Assembly (NCBI RefSeq): GCF_000283155.1
Contig: NW_004454216.1
Coordinates: 10,345,031-10,409,030, forward strand
Origin: Ceratotherium simum simum
Taxonomy: Eukaryota > Chordata > Mammalia > Perissodactyla > Rhinocerotidae
Direction of reading: 5' to 3'
Length of the DNA stretch: 64,000 bases
Part shown: piece after piece, positions 35,265 to 47,275 of the stretch
How the letters are laid out: each line of letters starts with the position of its first letter
Position numbering within the stretch: position 1 is the first letter of the stretch
Program-made: the position numbers and the translations under genes
The notes under the pieces: generated by a model
The model's input: only the letters and a program-made list of their open reading frames with translations
The model's database searches: none
Told to the model about the DNA's origin: nothing

Positions 35265-35500
35265 AGGCTAGAATATTTAAGACAAACAAATGGATTCAAA
35301 TCTCAGCTCTACTACTTCTTATCTGCAAGTTATTTAACCTCTTTGAGCCTCAGTTTTCTCTTCTTAAAAATGGGGATAATAATATTGCCCACCTCACAGT
35401 GTTATACATGGATTAAATAATAAAAAGTTTTAAAAGCACTTAGTGTAATTACTAGTAAATAATAAACAATAAGAACTGTTTACTAAAGTTATTAAGTCAT
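35265..35500 (+). mobile_element. MIR SINE
   Basis: 'ggattcaaatctcagctcta', 'ttatctgcaagttatttaac', 'ctctttgagcctcagttttc', 'aaaaatggggataataatat', 'cctcacagtgttatacatgg' and 'agcacttagtgtaattacta' cover most of the MIR consensus. Confidence 0.92.
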
Positions 35501-35599
35501 GAAATTGAAAGTGTTCATAGAAGGTCAGAGAAGGAAGAGAGTATCTAAGCAATGAGGGAAGGGTTTGTGCAGCGTGTAAGACACCAGCCAGATCTCCAT

Positions 35600-36315
35600 C
35601 TCCTCCATGATTCCCCTTGTTTAAACAAACATCATCATTCCCTCAAATGGTCAGAATAACCTTTTAACAGGCACCACTGTTTCTACTCCTGACCCCGTAG
35701 AATCCATTCTTCACACAGTAGCCAGTCTGATATTTTTAAAACTTACATCATTTCACACCCTTCCACTACTTATAAGCATCTAGTGGTATTGCAGGAGACT
35801 GATAATCCATAATCCTCACCATGGCTCAGAAGCTCCTGCATAATCTGCTCCTGTTTACCTCTCAGAATGTATCTCCTACCATTTTCTGTTTTGCTTAATG
35901 GGCTCATAATTTTTAAGTTCCACTGGCATCCTTCTGTCCCCCAGATGACTCAACTTGGCTCCCGACTCAAGGCCTTTGTACTCATAGGTCTTTCTGCCTA
36001 GCAAGTTCTCACTCCAGATCTCCACATGGCCAGCTCCTTCTCAATGTTCAGATTTTGACTCAAAAGTGACCTCCCTAGAACCTTCGTTGATCTTTTTGTC
36101 TAATTTAACTCATATCAGTTTCTTATTTAAAAAAAAATTTTCATAGCGCTATCTGAATTTATATTATTCATTTACTTGCTTGTTCATTATGTATCTCTGC
36201 CCACTAGAACAAAAGTGCCGTTAAGAGGGAAGCCAAGCTTGTTCTGTTCAGCTCTGTATTCCCTGTGTTTAGTTACCAGATATAATAAATGTATGTTGAA
36301 TGGATTAATAAATCC
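35600..36315 (+). mobile_element. L2 LINE, 3' region
   Basis: About 0.7 kb of L2 in sense: 'acatcatttcacacccttcc', 'ctcaccatggctcagaagct', 'cctctcagaatgtatctcct', 'ctcaaggcctttgtactcat', 'ccagatctccacatggccag', 'caaaagtgacctccctagaa' and the 3' end 'ataataaatgtatgttgaat'. It includes the C-terminal coding part and 3' UTR, both decayed. Confidence 0.9.
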
Positions 36316-36454
36316 TGGAGTTTTAGTAGGTGGAAGGGATGGGGATAGTCAGGAGCCTTCCAGGGGACAGTACAACACACAAGACAGTGGAAACGCATGT
36401 GACATGTAAAAAGAGAGTGTGGAGACTTCAGTGGGCTGTTTCCAGAGCCTCAAT

Positions 36455-36600
36455 GTTGAAGCCATTACTTTCCCAGTTACACAGTGAGCTTCTTAAAGTC
36501 AGAGAACTGGGTCTCAATCATCTTTGTGTCCCCAGAGCCTAGCACAGTGTGTAACTTATGTTAGGTTGTCAAGAAATGGTTGTTGAAATGAATGAGCCAG
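36455..36600 (+). mobile_element. L2 LINE 3' end, second sense copy
   Basis: 'gtgagcttcttaaagtcaga', 'tctttgtgtccccagagcct', 'agcacagtgtgtaacttatg' and 'aatggttgttgaaatgaatg' are the L2 3' terminus. Confidence 0.85.
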
Positions 36601-37689
36601 TTTCTCTTAAATGGTATACAAATGTATTTATGATTCCAATCTTAAGCCCAAGAGAGATTTTCCTTTTTCCTTTATTAGAGGAAAACTCTTTTGCATTAGT
36701 TGTCAGCAAAGAATTATGTCTAAAAGCAAGTCACACTGGTGCTATAGGGTGAACAAGCTCTGGCTCTATTTTATCACCTGAGGTGGTGTCTAATCAACGT
36801 ATCGACTGAGGTTTACGATGGCGATTCGGGCAGAGATTCTCTTACCCATGTACGTCTGAAGGTGGCTTCTGAATTTATTTTTCATAAAAACTTAAAAAGC
36901 TGACTATCTGGGCATGTTGTTCAGGAGACAAAAGGGACCTAGCCTCAGGTGTACATGTCACTAGTACGGCTGGATGGCAGCGCCACCACCCTCAGTGAGT
37001 GAGGCCCTCTGTGCAGTTGCCTGACCCTGAAAGTTCAAAGGCGCCCAAAGCTTCCTTGGCATTTCAAGTGGCAGAGACATTTGATCTAGATTTATTTTAG
37101 ACATGAAGCTTTAGTGTGTGAAGTTACTCTCACGTCCTCTGACCGAATATAAAGGGTATGGATTGAGAATTGGAAATAAGAAGGAGAAATGACTTCTTCT
37201 TCACAAAAGGAGGGCAATAGATGCCAGCATATTAAATAGACGTTAAATACAGATCAAACAAGTGCTGGTGGAGGAGCAGGATGGAATCTGGTGCCCACCT
37301 AGTCGTGAATCTCATTGAAAAGGCTGATATAGATTCATCTTGTTACCTTCAAAACATAGCAGATTTTTTTTTCCTGTATATGCCTGTATTTAGTGGGCTA
37401 TTCAGTGGATCTCAAGTCTTAGTCTAAGTCAAGATGTACGTGTGTGTGTGTGTGTGTTGAGGGGATGTCCTCCTGAGCCTGAGCTTAAATGTGGTGGTGA
37501 AAAGAGGAAGAGTAGAGGAGCAGCCCTTCTCATTGACTCAATGGAAGAGGGAGACGTACGAGGGGGGTCAGTGGGATGCAAACTGAGGCCTGAATATTCG
37601 GCCATGGAAATAGCCCTGCTACTTGAGCTTGTCCCAGTATCTGCAATGTAGTTAAAAGAAAAAAGAAAACAGAAGAGAAAAGTGGTGAT
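36601..37689. other. Repeat-poor block with retained CpGs
   Basis: No transposon is recognised apart from (TG)n at 37440-37457. 36780-37050 holds several CpGs, for example 'gatggcgattcgggcagaga'. This is unusual in old neutral DNA. Confidence 0.4.
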
Positions 37690-37885
37690 ATCTTCCCATA
37701 ATGGTACTTAGGACTCAAGTCAAGGATACCTGGGTCTAGATGTAACACCATCATAATGTATCATCATGTGAAACCTAGTCAAGACACTACCCCTCTCTGG
37801 GCCTTAGTTCAATCATTATTTAAAAGTGGGAAGGAAGGATGATGATTTTGTCTCTGAGGTTCCTTCCAGCAGTGTCCCAAGTACT
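37690..37885 (+). mobile_element. MIR3-like SINE, diverged
   Basis: 'gtcaaggatacctgggtcta', 'ctagtcaagacactacccct', 'ctctgggccttagttcaatc' and 'ctgaggttccttccagcagt' fit a MIR3-type element. Confidence 0.65.
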
Positions 37886-38187
37886 AATATTAGTGTCTGG
37901 AAGAAGCTGGACCCCTGATAACCAGGGCTGATGCTGAACCAGGATGGTAAAATGGCCCATGTAAATAACATGACCCAGGGAAATGCTGGGTGTGAAAGGA
38001 TGTCACTGGAGCGGGACTCACTGCCAGAGTAATTTTATTTGGAATAGTCTGTAAAGCTGTGCCTGGTCCAAAAACCAAAAATTAGAAGATTGACATCTGA
38101 ACTTGGAGGAGGGTCAAGATGACCCATGACTGAGGCAGATTCAGGGGCGAAGAATACTGTTGGTTACAGGCACCCATTCTTGCTCTT
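37886..38187. other. Unclassified intergenic sequence
   Basis: No family or coding signal is recognised. Confidence 0.35.
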
Positions 38188-38500
38188 TTTTTTTTTTTTA
38201 TTGAGGTATAATTGACATACAAAGTTGTATTCATCTCAGGTGTACAATGTAATGATTTGATATTTGTATATTTTGCAAAACGATCATCGCAATAAGTCTA
38301 GTTAACATCCATCACCTTACATAGCTACAAATTTTTCTTCTTATGATGAGAGCTTTTAAGATCTACTCTCTTAGTAACTTTCAAATATGCAATACAGTAT
38401 TGTTAACTATAGCCACCATGCTGTACATTACATCCCCAGGACTGACTCATGTTATAACTGGAAGTTTGTACCTTTTAACCTCCCTTCAACATTTCGCCTG
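38188..38500 (-). mobile_element. L1M 3' end, antisense
   Basis: A T-run marks the complement of the poly(A) tail. Then come 'tattgaggtataattgacat', 'ctcaggtgtacaatgtaatg', 'gtctagttaacatccatcac', 'gatctactctcttagtaact' and 'catgctgtacattacatccc'. It is relatively well preserved. Confidence 0.92.
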
Positions 38501-38804
38501 AATAGTATCACAAAGTAAAATTCTATAGCTGTTTGAGGTGAAAGAGATGAATTCAAAGAGAAGTGAACAATGCAAATCTGATAAGAGATCCTTCTTGCAG
38601 GTTTTAGGATTGAGAAACATTTTAAAACGGGGGAGGTGGAAAAAAGTAATGAGGAAGAGGGGCCCTGACTGCAGGCAACATGGTGTGTGAGGGCCCGTCA
38701 CGAAACATGGGGATAGCTACTCTTTAGGACTCAGGTGGACAAACCACTTTGGGCCCACAGGTCATTACTAAATGGAATCTATCTGACTTCAAAGACAGTA
38801 CGTG
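38501..38804. other. Unclassified intergenic sequence
   Basis: No family is recognised. Confidence 0.35.
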
Positions 38805-39000
38805 TGGCTAAAACTGGGTTTGAATCCTTATCCAACACTTTTTAGCTGTTCAATCTTGGGGATATTATATAAACACCATTTTATTTATTTGAAAAATAGG
38901 AATTATATTATTCAAGGATTTGTTATGAGGATAAGCGTGATAATCAAGAAACAAAACAAGCATTCACAAAAGGCTAGCTACTAGCATATATTGTGCTATC
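38805..39000 (+). mobile_element. MIR SINE, diverged
   Basis: 'actgggtttgaatccttatc', 'tttttagctgttcaatcttg', 'gaaaaataggaattatatta' and 'atttgttatgaggataagcg' track MIR. Confidence 0.72.
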
Positions 39001-42000
39001 ATCTGGCTGTGCATGCACTTACCATGTAAAGAAAACAAAACCAAATTTGTTTACCTGGATATTTCAAATAATTATAAATATAGATGACTTGAAAATAGCA
39101 TAGCGGCTAAATCCACAAGAAAAAACAAAGCCAGGGGTATTAGGGAATAAACAGCAACAGAAGCAAGGTCAAACAGGAGAATGAAAGCAGTTCATCTAGG
39201 AGGTATGTAAATAGCTTCATATTTCATGTGGGCTAATTAGACTGCTTGTGGATAAATGAGATGTACAAGAAATAATTTCAAAATAGTCTTTCTTTGTTTA
39301 AGTGATGAAAAATTAAGCTGTCTGATTGGTTACTTTAAAAAGGAGGGGGAATCCTGAAAAGCAAAATGTCCATTTTCATTCTGGATTAATGATTCATTAT
39401 CCAAGTGTGAAATTAGATAAATACACACTCCTTCATGCAGAGCTAAAATTTGAAATGCCTAGGGACTTTTGACAGTGTCACACAGGGTCTCTGTTTTCCC
39501 TTTTTGCTTATTTTCCATAATTTGCAGAATGGTGTCAAAACATTTGTCTGTATGACAGAGAAAAAGAGAGAAAAGAAAGACAAGAGATTTTCTCATTCAC
39601 AAAAAGTATACTGCAAATCACTTCCAAAGTTCTTTGCTTTCCTGATAAAGTAGATGGAAAAAACTATGCTTTTGTGTAAAGCAAGATGACCTTCTGTTTT
39701 AGAGATTCTTGAAAAGACCTCACATAAGCCTCTCTTGAGAGAGAGAGTATCCTTATTCACAGACTCATCTTCTCCACACTTTCCAGCACCATTCAGTGGA
39801 AATTGCAGCAACTGATGGGGAAAAAAAATCTTAGGAACATGACAATCACTGGACTCTCAAGAAAGTTTTTAATAACAACTGTACTTGCTTCCAACAAAAT
39901 ATTTGCCATAGAGAACAAGAGTACAATTAAGTGTCTGATTTTATGCACGTTTGCTATCATTTGTTTTGTCAAAGAACTTTTTACTAACCTCCTTCACAGT
40001 TTTGTTATGAACAAGGAAGTTCTTCCAGATTGAAGATATTCTCAGAGCAGTGACAATGTCAAAGCAATCGTGAATCAGAAGATACTTTGTTTTTGCTGTA
40101 CAGGAATTTTATAATGTTGTTGGACATTCTGCTATCTCTTAAGAGGGAGAAAGGTGTAGCAATCCCAGAACACATAGTACATTTCATCAGGAAAAAAAAA
40201 AAGACTGTCCATATCAAGAGCTACAACTTGATCTGGTGTGCATAGCAGTCTTCTGGTTCATATTATGCAGTGACACGGAAATCCTGCATGCTCAATCTAA
40301 GCAAAGAGGGTGAGGTATCCCTACCCTGGATACAGAATCAAATCCTGTGAGATCTGCTGGAATTCAATAATAAAACATTTACAGACTTTGTTGATTCAAT
40401 ATTCAATTTGACACATTTGGATACAGCCAACGTTGCCCAGCTGTTTCCCAACAAGGTGGCTAGGGAAGAAAAGTAACATTGGAGAAGCCCCAACAAAGAG
40501 CTGACACTTCAGCAAATTTGAAGGGGCATGGTAGATGACCCAGAAAATGCCATTCTAGCAAATGCAAGAACAGTCGTCTCCAGGTCAGCAGGAGCGTGCT
40601 GTCATCTGGAGAGCACGCAGGTACAATTGGCGTCCTCTGTTCTTCCAACAGGAGAAATATACTGGGAAGCCATCCAACTTGGTTGAAAAGCTTGGTAGAA
40701 AACGTTGATTTTTATAGCTCGCCACTTTAAAAAGTCAAAATGCATCACTTATTGAATTTTCAACTTCCAAGAAAAAAATTTGCTCAAGAGAAAGCTGTCT
40801 GTCATGTACTATATTTCAAAGGTCTCAGAAAATACATGTTTGTTTTGACCTCAGTCCTCTTTAGAACTGGTGTGAAGGCCATAATTTTCATTTTTCTTAT
40901 GGAAAATAAAGAAAGTGAGGAATAATAAGTAAATTGACACTGAGCATTTTCTGCATTGCTATCAGATTATATTCTCGTTTCCACCGCTTGTTACTAACCT
41001 GGCATACCCCTGAAACACAAACACACACACTTATACGTAATAGTCATCTTGAGAACAACATGGTCTAGATTTCACATTTCAAAAGCCCCTTCTCTCCCTC
41101 TGGATCAATTCTGACTAATACGTTTAGATAAAGGAGAAGTCGGTGGCTCATTCAAAAACCAACCAGTAGGAAATACACTTATTCGACATCCCTGGAAGCA
41201 AACCTCCAGATAAAGAAAGTATCAGATGGCGGGGCTGGTAACACTTCCTCCTCCTTTTCTTGCTCCTCTGGCGGTTGAGTGACAATATCAGTTCCCTGTT
41301 CAAAGGACAGCAAAATAAGATGGTTCACAGCGTTTAGCGCTCATGCCCTGGAGCAGAAAGAGTAGTGAGGAGAAGCTGATAATCACCCTCCTTAGGAATC
41401 CCAGTCCTACCTCATGCCAAACAGAAATCCTTACAGCCTCTGGGTTCCTATGGTAACTCTCCTTTCCATTCAGTGGAAAAGAGTTCGTTCGCAGAAGAGT
41501 CCAGTTACACAATCCTACCATTGAAGATATTTCAAAACCTCTGGCTAGAGTCAGTCCAGCAATCGATGTCTTGGCTTTGGATTTTTGGTGAGCCAAATAT
41601 TATTGAAAGTGTTCGTACTCTCCTCCGTTAGATTCTATTTTAATACCAACTAGTAAATACCACATACAGAAATTATGCATTTTACTGTTTGTTACCATAA
41701 ATCATTTACAAAGTGTCAACTCAGCCTAGAGAGGAAAGTTAGTGCATATAAGATAACATGGCAGAACTATTCAACTTGGAAAATGTCCACTTGGATACTT
41801 GTAGCAATTTTTTTAAAAGATATCTTTTAAAAGATAGCTTTTATGGCACATTTAATTAAAATATCGTGTTCATTTGGAGTTCAATTGCAGTCAACTTATG
41901 TTGCAAGTATATATCTGTATGTAGTTCACTAGGTATCCTTTTAAAGCATGTATAGTGAAGGTTTGTATTGTCAGTGGACTAAATGAGTAGCCAACTGGCC

Positions 42001-42485
42001 ATCCTCAAAATGTTGATATGGGGAGCTGTTTTAACAGAGTTGAACAGAGTTTACTCCACTGACTGACGTTTTATACTTTATAAATAAGCAAATAACTGCA
42101 TAAATGATGATTTCTGGATTCTTCTATTTGGGTCAGCCCTCTTGATATCATTTTGGCTTTTTGGTCATTCACCAATTGTCTGCTATTGGCAGATCCCTGG
42201 ATATTAAAGTATATTATATTCATCTATCAATCACCTGTGCCTTAATAAAGAAAAAAATAGTTGTTGATTATCTAGTCTACTAAAATATACAGTGTCAATC
42301 TTCTAGCCCACCTTCTATAAATTATCTCACTTACTTGATGAATTTGTTCCCCAACTCATCCCTCTGTTGATGCTATTGTGGCTCATTTTTTTCTTTCATC
42401 TCCAGAAGGAAGAAATCAATTTTTCACTTCTCTCTAGCCCCATACGAGGGAGTGTTTTGGTCTCTGAGCGAGCGAGTGAGTATGT

Positions 42486-42486
<1 letters not shown>
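39001..42486. other. Repeat-poor block, 3.5 kb
   Basis: I recognise no SINE, LINE, LTR or DNA transposon across about 3.5 kb, unlike the rest of the window. Parts such as 39180-39420 and 40370-40700 show TAATTA-type cores and balanced composition typical of conserved non-coding DNA. The minus-strand frame of 98 codons at 41300-41596 overlaps no recognisable domain. A 22-bp AT palindrome lies at 41811-41832. Confidence 0.45.

Positions 42487-42528
<42 letters not shown>
42487..42528. repeat. (GT)21 microsatellite
   Basis: Twenty-one uninterrupted GT units, the purest microsatellite in the window, so probably length-polymorphic. Confidence 0.97.
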
Positions 42529-42529
<1 letters not shown>

Positions 42530-42711
42530 GGGGGTGAATTCTACTGAGGATGAGAGATCAGAAGTAAGGTATACAAATCTCTCTCTTTCTTTCCTCAGAA
42601 TGAGGCATCTTATATAAACAGGTATGACTGATGTACCCTAAGGAAACACTTTTACCTCCCACAGATTAAAGTCTCACTGGCAAATAATAGCCAGGGATTG
42701 TAGAAGACTGG

Positions 42712-42790
42712 CTCAAATTTAACAGGCATAGGAGTCACCTTGGGACTTGTTCAGTTCTGGCACTCACACCAGATTTTGAGTAGCAAGGTA
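42712..42790 (+). mobile_element. MER20-like hAT fragment
   Basis: 'cataggagtcaccttgggac', 'ttgttcagttctggcactca' and 'caccagattttgagtagcaa' resemble the centre of MER20. The match is short and diverged. Confidence 0.45.
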
Positions 42791-43490
42791 GTAAACCATA
42801 TGTTTTTCTTTAAAAATGTGCAATTATTCTCATATTTCAGAATTATGTAATCATCTTATTTTAAAGTCTCAAAGAGGATTCTGTGGAATGCTAGTTAAGT
42901 TTGGTTTAAAAAAAAAAGGATTTGGTGGTCACAAAATTTCAAGAAATGTTCACTATTTTCTCCTCTTGGGGATTTCAACTGCTATATTAACGTACCAAAG
43001 GATGTAAGAAACCCTACCATAAAGAAATCTCTTTACATTTGTTCAATCCAATCTTTCCTGCACTTGTTTGGCAAACAAAATGTTTTTAAACAAAACATCT
43101 ATGAAGGTGAAGAAATAGTTTTCCATGGAATGCACTTTAGAAATGCCCTTTAGACATTGCTATTCGTTTTTGTATTGTTTTGTTTTCAAATTCCCTAGAT
43201 TATGCGAGGTCAGGAGCAGGTGCAGAGCATGCCATAGGAAAACCAATACAGGATTGAGAGAGGCAGACGTGTGTTTGAACCACACTTTGGGAACCAAAGT
43301 AATGATCCCTATTGCTGAGCTTGGCATGGAGTGTGTGGAAACAGCCAGCAGAACCCACCATGCTCAGGAGTAGGATATTTGAACCTAGACCTGGAAAATA
43401 AGCATTTTAGCCAAGAATATGACAGATTGATGACCACAGGCTTTGTCTCCATATTCTTGCAGACCGGGAAAGATCTCCACCAAAAAATGT
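42791..43490. other. Unclassified intergenic sequence
   Basis: No family or gene is recognised. Confidence 0.35.
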
Positions 43491-43505
43491 CTGGCTGTAC
43501 TTCTT

Positions 43506-43726
43506 TTTTTTTTTATTTTTTTTAAAGATTTTATTTATTTTATTTTTTCCCCCCAAAGCCCCAGTGGATAGTTGTGTGTCGTAGCTGCACATCCTTCTAG
43601 TTGCTGCATGTGGGACTCGGCCTCAGGATGAACGGACAAGCGGTGCCTCGATGCGCACCCGGGATCCAAACCCGGGCCGCCAGCATCGCAGCGCGCGCAC
43701 TTAACCACCAAGCCACAGGGCCGGCC
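43506..43726 (-). mobile_element. Young ERE SINE, antisense
   Basis: Read on the minus strand it begins 'ggccggccctgtggcttggt', followed by 'ggttaagtgcgcgcgctgcg' (A-box region), 'cgggtttggatcccgggtgc' (B box) and 'gcagcaactagaaggatgtg', with a mixed A-rich tail. The target-site duplication CTGGCTGTACTTCTT is perfect over 15 bp (43491-43505 and 43727-43741). The head keeps many CpGs. Both points suggest a recent insertion. Confidence 0.97.
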
Positions 43727-43741
43727 CTGGCTGTACTTCTT

Positions 43742-44984
43742 AATGACACTGGCAAGTAAGGTCTCACAGCTGAATTTTGTGCAATGTAGAAAAAAAAAAT
43801 AAAACAATGAAATGTAACAATTTTGGTGCATTAAATATTTTAGAAGCATTTATACTTATTATATCTAAAACACATGTAAAGCAAAGCCCTTATTAAATAC
43901 AATAACAAAACAACACTAATTAAAGTAGGAGCAGGAAGGACCTAGAGAGTAAACAATGGAATACAAACACAGAGCTGAGACACAAAAGAATAATTACGAA
44001 TTGGCTGAGGTCCAAAAAGGAGAGAAGAGAATAAGGGATCCTGATACCAACTAGGGATATGACTCATGAACTCATGCCCTCCTGCTCCTTTCATATTTCT
44101 CAGCATTATGTTGTGAAATTTCATCTTCGGGCTATTTCTGAGAATTTGGGCTGGATCAGAGAGGCACCGAATCTCAAATACAGCTCCTACCCATGCACCA
44201 TTGTAGAAGGTTTCTTCTGGATCATAAAACAATTTCACTAGGGACACATCATTACTGCAACAAAAATATTAATAAAGCTAACTGGAATTCTCAAAGTTGT
44301 ACCCAGTATTGACATTTTGCCTATGAATATATTTATTGTTATCATTACCCTACAGAAACTATTTTTGCAAACTATAGCACTTCCAACATGTTAAGGAAGC
44401 ATAAAATTGGGTTTGATATCTAGCTAATATATCCAGAGTTTCAATTATTTTTGACATTTATTATAGATCTCTAATAAAAACTGGGGTGAAACAAAAGAAA
44501 AAGCAAACAAATTCCTATGTTAAGATGAACACTAATAGTGTGGAGTGTATTAACTTGCTACACTATTCACATGCACATTTCACAGAAATCAAAAAGGAGT
44601 AGTCATGGTGAAGGTAATCACTTAAAATAAAAAAAAAACTGAGAAATTTCATTGTCATTTTTTTGGCAAATAATCACTTTACTTAGCCTTATTAACTCCG
44701 AGGGATAATGATGCAATCATTCCAATATTATCCAAATCGTATAGATTTTCATGCTCTGAGTTCAAAATGTATGCATCCATTTTCACCTCTTGATCGTGTG
44801 ATTTACTGTCTATTACTTAGTTTTTTTCATGTATTACATGAAACCAGCTTGGGAGCCATTCATCAGAATAAAATGTAGTTACTTCAAGAGAGATTCATTC
44901 AGGCCACATAGTAAATTGTACCAAAGTTACTTCCTTTAATACATGTGTTTTTACATATAGTTCAGGTTGATCGTTTGGAATGTT
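43742..44984. other. Unclassified, repeat-poor
   Basis: I recognise no transposon. The minus-strand frame of 101 codons at 43942-44247 opens with GTG, not ATG, and lacks a recognisable domain. Confidence 0.4.
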
Positions 44985-45500
44985 AGCATTTGCATTCATC
45001 TAAGAAATATTTGTTGGCCAACTGTGTAACAGGCAACGCATTAGACACTGGGGTTAAATCAGTGAATATTTAAAAAGACAAGATTCCTATTCTCAATCCT
45101 CTCATTGAATTTACATTCCAATGTGTGTGTGGGGGGGATTGGGGGGGGTAGAAGAGAGCGTGAAGGAAACAATATAAAATAAAACAAATAAATAAACAAA
45201 ATAATTTCAAACAGTATCAAACGTGACAAGATAAAACAAGGTGATGCAAAAGAGAATGATCAAGGGGGGTTACTGGGTGATTCATAAAAGTCTCACTCAA
45301 GAAAATAAATTTAAGCTGCAGTCTGAAAAATGAGGACAAATCAATAATTTGGAGAGACAAAAGAAGAACATTCTAATTGGAACGTTAAAGCAGTTAAAAA
45401 AGGTTTGGTTTCTTTGAGGAACAGGAAGAAAACCTTGAAGTGGAGTATGATGAGCGAGGGCCGGCATGGTGTGAGGCAAGGTACTGGACGGGGGCACACC
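44985..45500 (-). mobile_element. L2 LINE, antisense (split copy, piece 1)
   Basis: 'taagaaatatttgttggcca', 'cattagacactggggttaaa', 'caatcctctcattgaattta' and 'gaagtggagtatgatgagcg' follow the L2 complement. The pattern pauses at about 45500 and resumes at about 46160. A G-rich microsatellite-like patch lies at 45124-45150. Confidence 0.72.
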
Positions 45501-45589
45501 GAGGTGGAAGAATGTGGGATTGGTCCGGCACGGAGGGGAGGACATGTTTAGAATTTCTGGTGTAATTGGTGATGATAATAAAAAGCAGA

Positions 45590-45960
45590 TCAACTTTTCA
45601 TTGGTTTCATTATTAAATGATTTACAGACAATATAGCTCTTTGTTGCACCTGGTGGGGCTGGTGGAGACTGGATTGCCTCCCCACAGCGCTCACATGCTC
45701 ATGAACACCACCATTGGTAGCTACAACTGAGCTTAGTGTGATCCCAGTCACATATAGGGTAGAGGTGCCAGGTCTTTGCTTAAGGGTTAGAGCTGGTCCA
45801 TATATGTGTTTTATTTGGCCCGCATAGTACTTTGGAAAATAAATTGAAATACTTTTCAATATTCAAAAATTGGGAGATTTTATATAGAATTGCAGATTGA
45901 AAGTACCTCTTGAAAAATCAAATCATCTGGCAACACTGACCCTGCTCTTTTCCACAAAAA
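45590..45960. mobile_element. Ancient DNA-transposon-like insertion within L2
   Basis: 'gttgcacctggtggggctgg', 'tttatttggcccgcatagta', 'caatattcaaaaattgggag' and 'aatcatctggcaacactgac' form a known mammal-wide repeat pattern. I cannot name the family. It sits between the two collinear L2 pieces. Confidence 0.45.
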
Positions 45961-46159
45961 TCATGTCGTTTAGATAGGGAAGTCACTTTCCCTTTGCCAC
46001 AGTACCTGCTATTCCATACTCCATGGACATACTCCATACTGTCTCGATTCCACTCTACTTCACTCATTTATGCTTCCTTCTTGTCCCTGTAGGCTCTTGG
46101 TTTTGTCATCCCACAGAGAAAGCACAAGACAGGTTTGCTCAATGTATGTTTTACAAGGG

Positions 46160-46480
46160 GGAATGATATCATCTGTTTTTTTTAAATCTATCTGGTTGCT
46201 GTGAGGAGGATAGATTTTTTATAGGAGCAAGTGTGGGAGCAAAGAAACCAATTAGGAAGACAACAGAAGATCCAAAGGAAATAAAATGGTAACTTGGAGG
46301 AAAGTAAAGGGAACAGAGATGAAGAGAAGTGGATGAGACAGTAAATATGACTTTCTGGTGGATTCGATGGTGTTGGGGTGTAACTAAGGGAAAAAGTTGG
46401 AGGATTAAATATGACTGTGGATTTCTGACTTGCAAATATTTTGACTTGAAAATATTGATTATTATGGGCAGGAATGTAAG
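46160..46480 (-). mobile_element. L2 LINE, antisense (split copy, piece 2)
   Basis: 'tctatctggttgctgtgagg', 'gagaagtggatgagacagta', 'tggattcgatggtgttgggg' and 'atgactgtggatttctgact' continue the L2 complement. Confidence 0.68.
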
Positions 46481-46869
46481 AAGCTTAAAAGTCACTTTAA
46501 GCCAAAATGGTTTCTGTTTGATTTTTTGGTATCAGCCATAAAGGGCAAGGAATTTGTTTAATGTTTTTAATTGAAAAGACTCAATACCTAAAAATCTAGC
46601 ACTCTTCTTTTATTTCCAATACCGTCTCTTAATTGCAGAACACCGATTGTTTTCCTTTTCAGCCTTGATTCTTCTCTTTTCTTCATAACCAGAAGATCTA
46701 GTTTCTCATGACACCACTACCCATTTATGCTTATGGTTAGGAGTATCTTTTAGGGTACAATGTACAGTTATTCTGTAAAAAGGTTAATGAGGCTCGATGT
46801 GGGGTGCACATTATTGAATTCTTTTCCTTTAGTTTTATGAATAGCCATAGTGCTAGACTATTCTTTGCT
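46481..46869. other. Unclassified intergenic sequence
   Basis: No family is recognised. Confidence 0.35.
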
Positions 46870-47275
46870 TGAGGCAATTATCTCAGAGGAGTTGTATAAA
46901 AATACAAACTAGAGGTTGGGGGAGGAAGGGACGGATGAATAGGGAGAGCACAGAGGATTTTTAGAGCAGTGAAATTATTCTGTATCATACTGTAATGGTT
47001 AATACTTGCCATTATACACTTGTCAAAACCCATAGAATGTACAAAACCAGCAATAAACTGTAATGTCATCTATGGACTTTAGGTGATAATGATGTGTCAT
47101 CGTAGGTTCATAGATTGTAACAAATGTACCACTCTGTGGGGGATATTGATAGTGGGAGAGGTTATATATGTGTGGGGGCAGGAGGTGTATGGGAACTCTG
47201 TACTTTCCACTTAATATTGCTGTGAATCTAAAACTTCTCTAAAAAATTTTCTATTAAAAATCAATAAATACAGAG
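46870..47275 (+). mobile_element. L1M 3' UTR fragment
   Basis: 'gagcacagaggatttttaga', 'tcatactgtaatggttaata', 'acacttgtcaaaacccatag', 'gacttt-aggtgataatgat', 'acaaatgtaccactctgtgg' and 'gtgaatctaaaacttctcta' match the 3' UTR of old L1M/L1ME elements, ending in an A-rich tail. Confidence 0.85.

Noticed and set aside
37438..37760. Overlapping frames on both strands near 37442-37754 as a gene
   Set aside because: One starts in a TG microsatellite and the other is its antisense shadow. No domain or conserved feature.
41811..41832. 22-bp perfect palindrome
   Set aside because: It is made almost entirely of A and T runs, so it is expected by chance in this composition.
43942..44247. Minus-strand frame of 101 codons in repeat-free DNA
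   Set aside because: It starts with GTG, which is not a normal mammalian start, and resembles no protein I know. I see no splice or promoter context.
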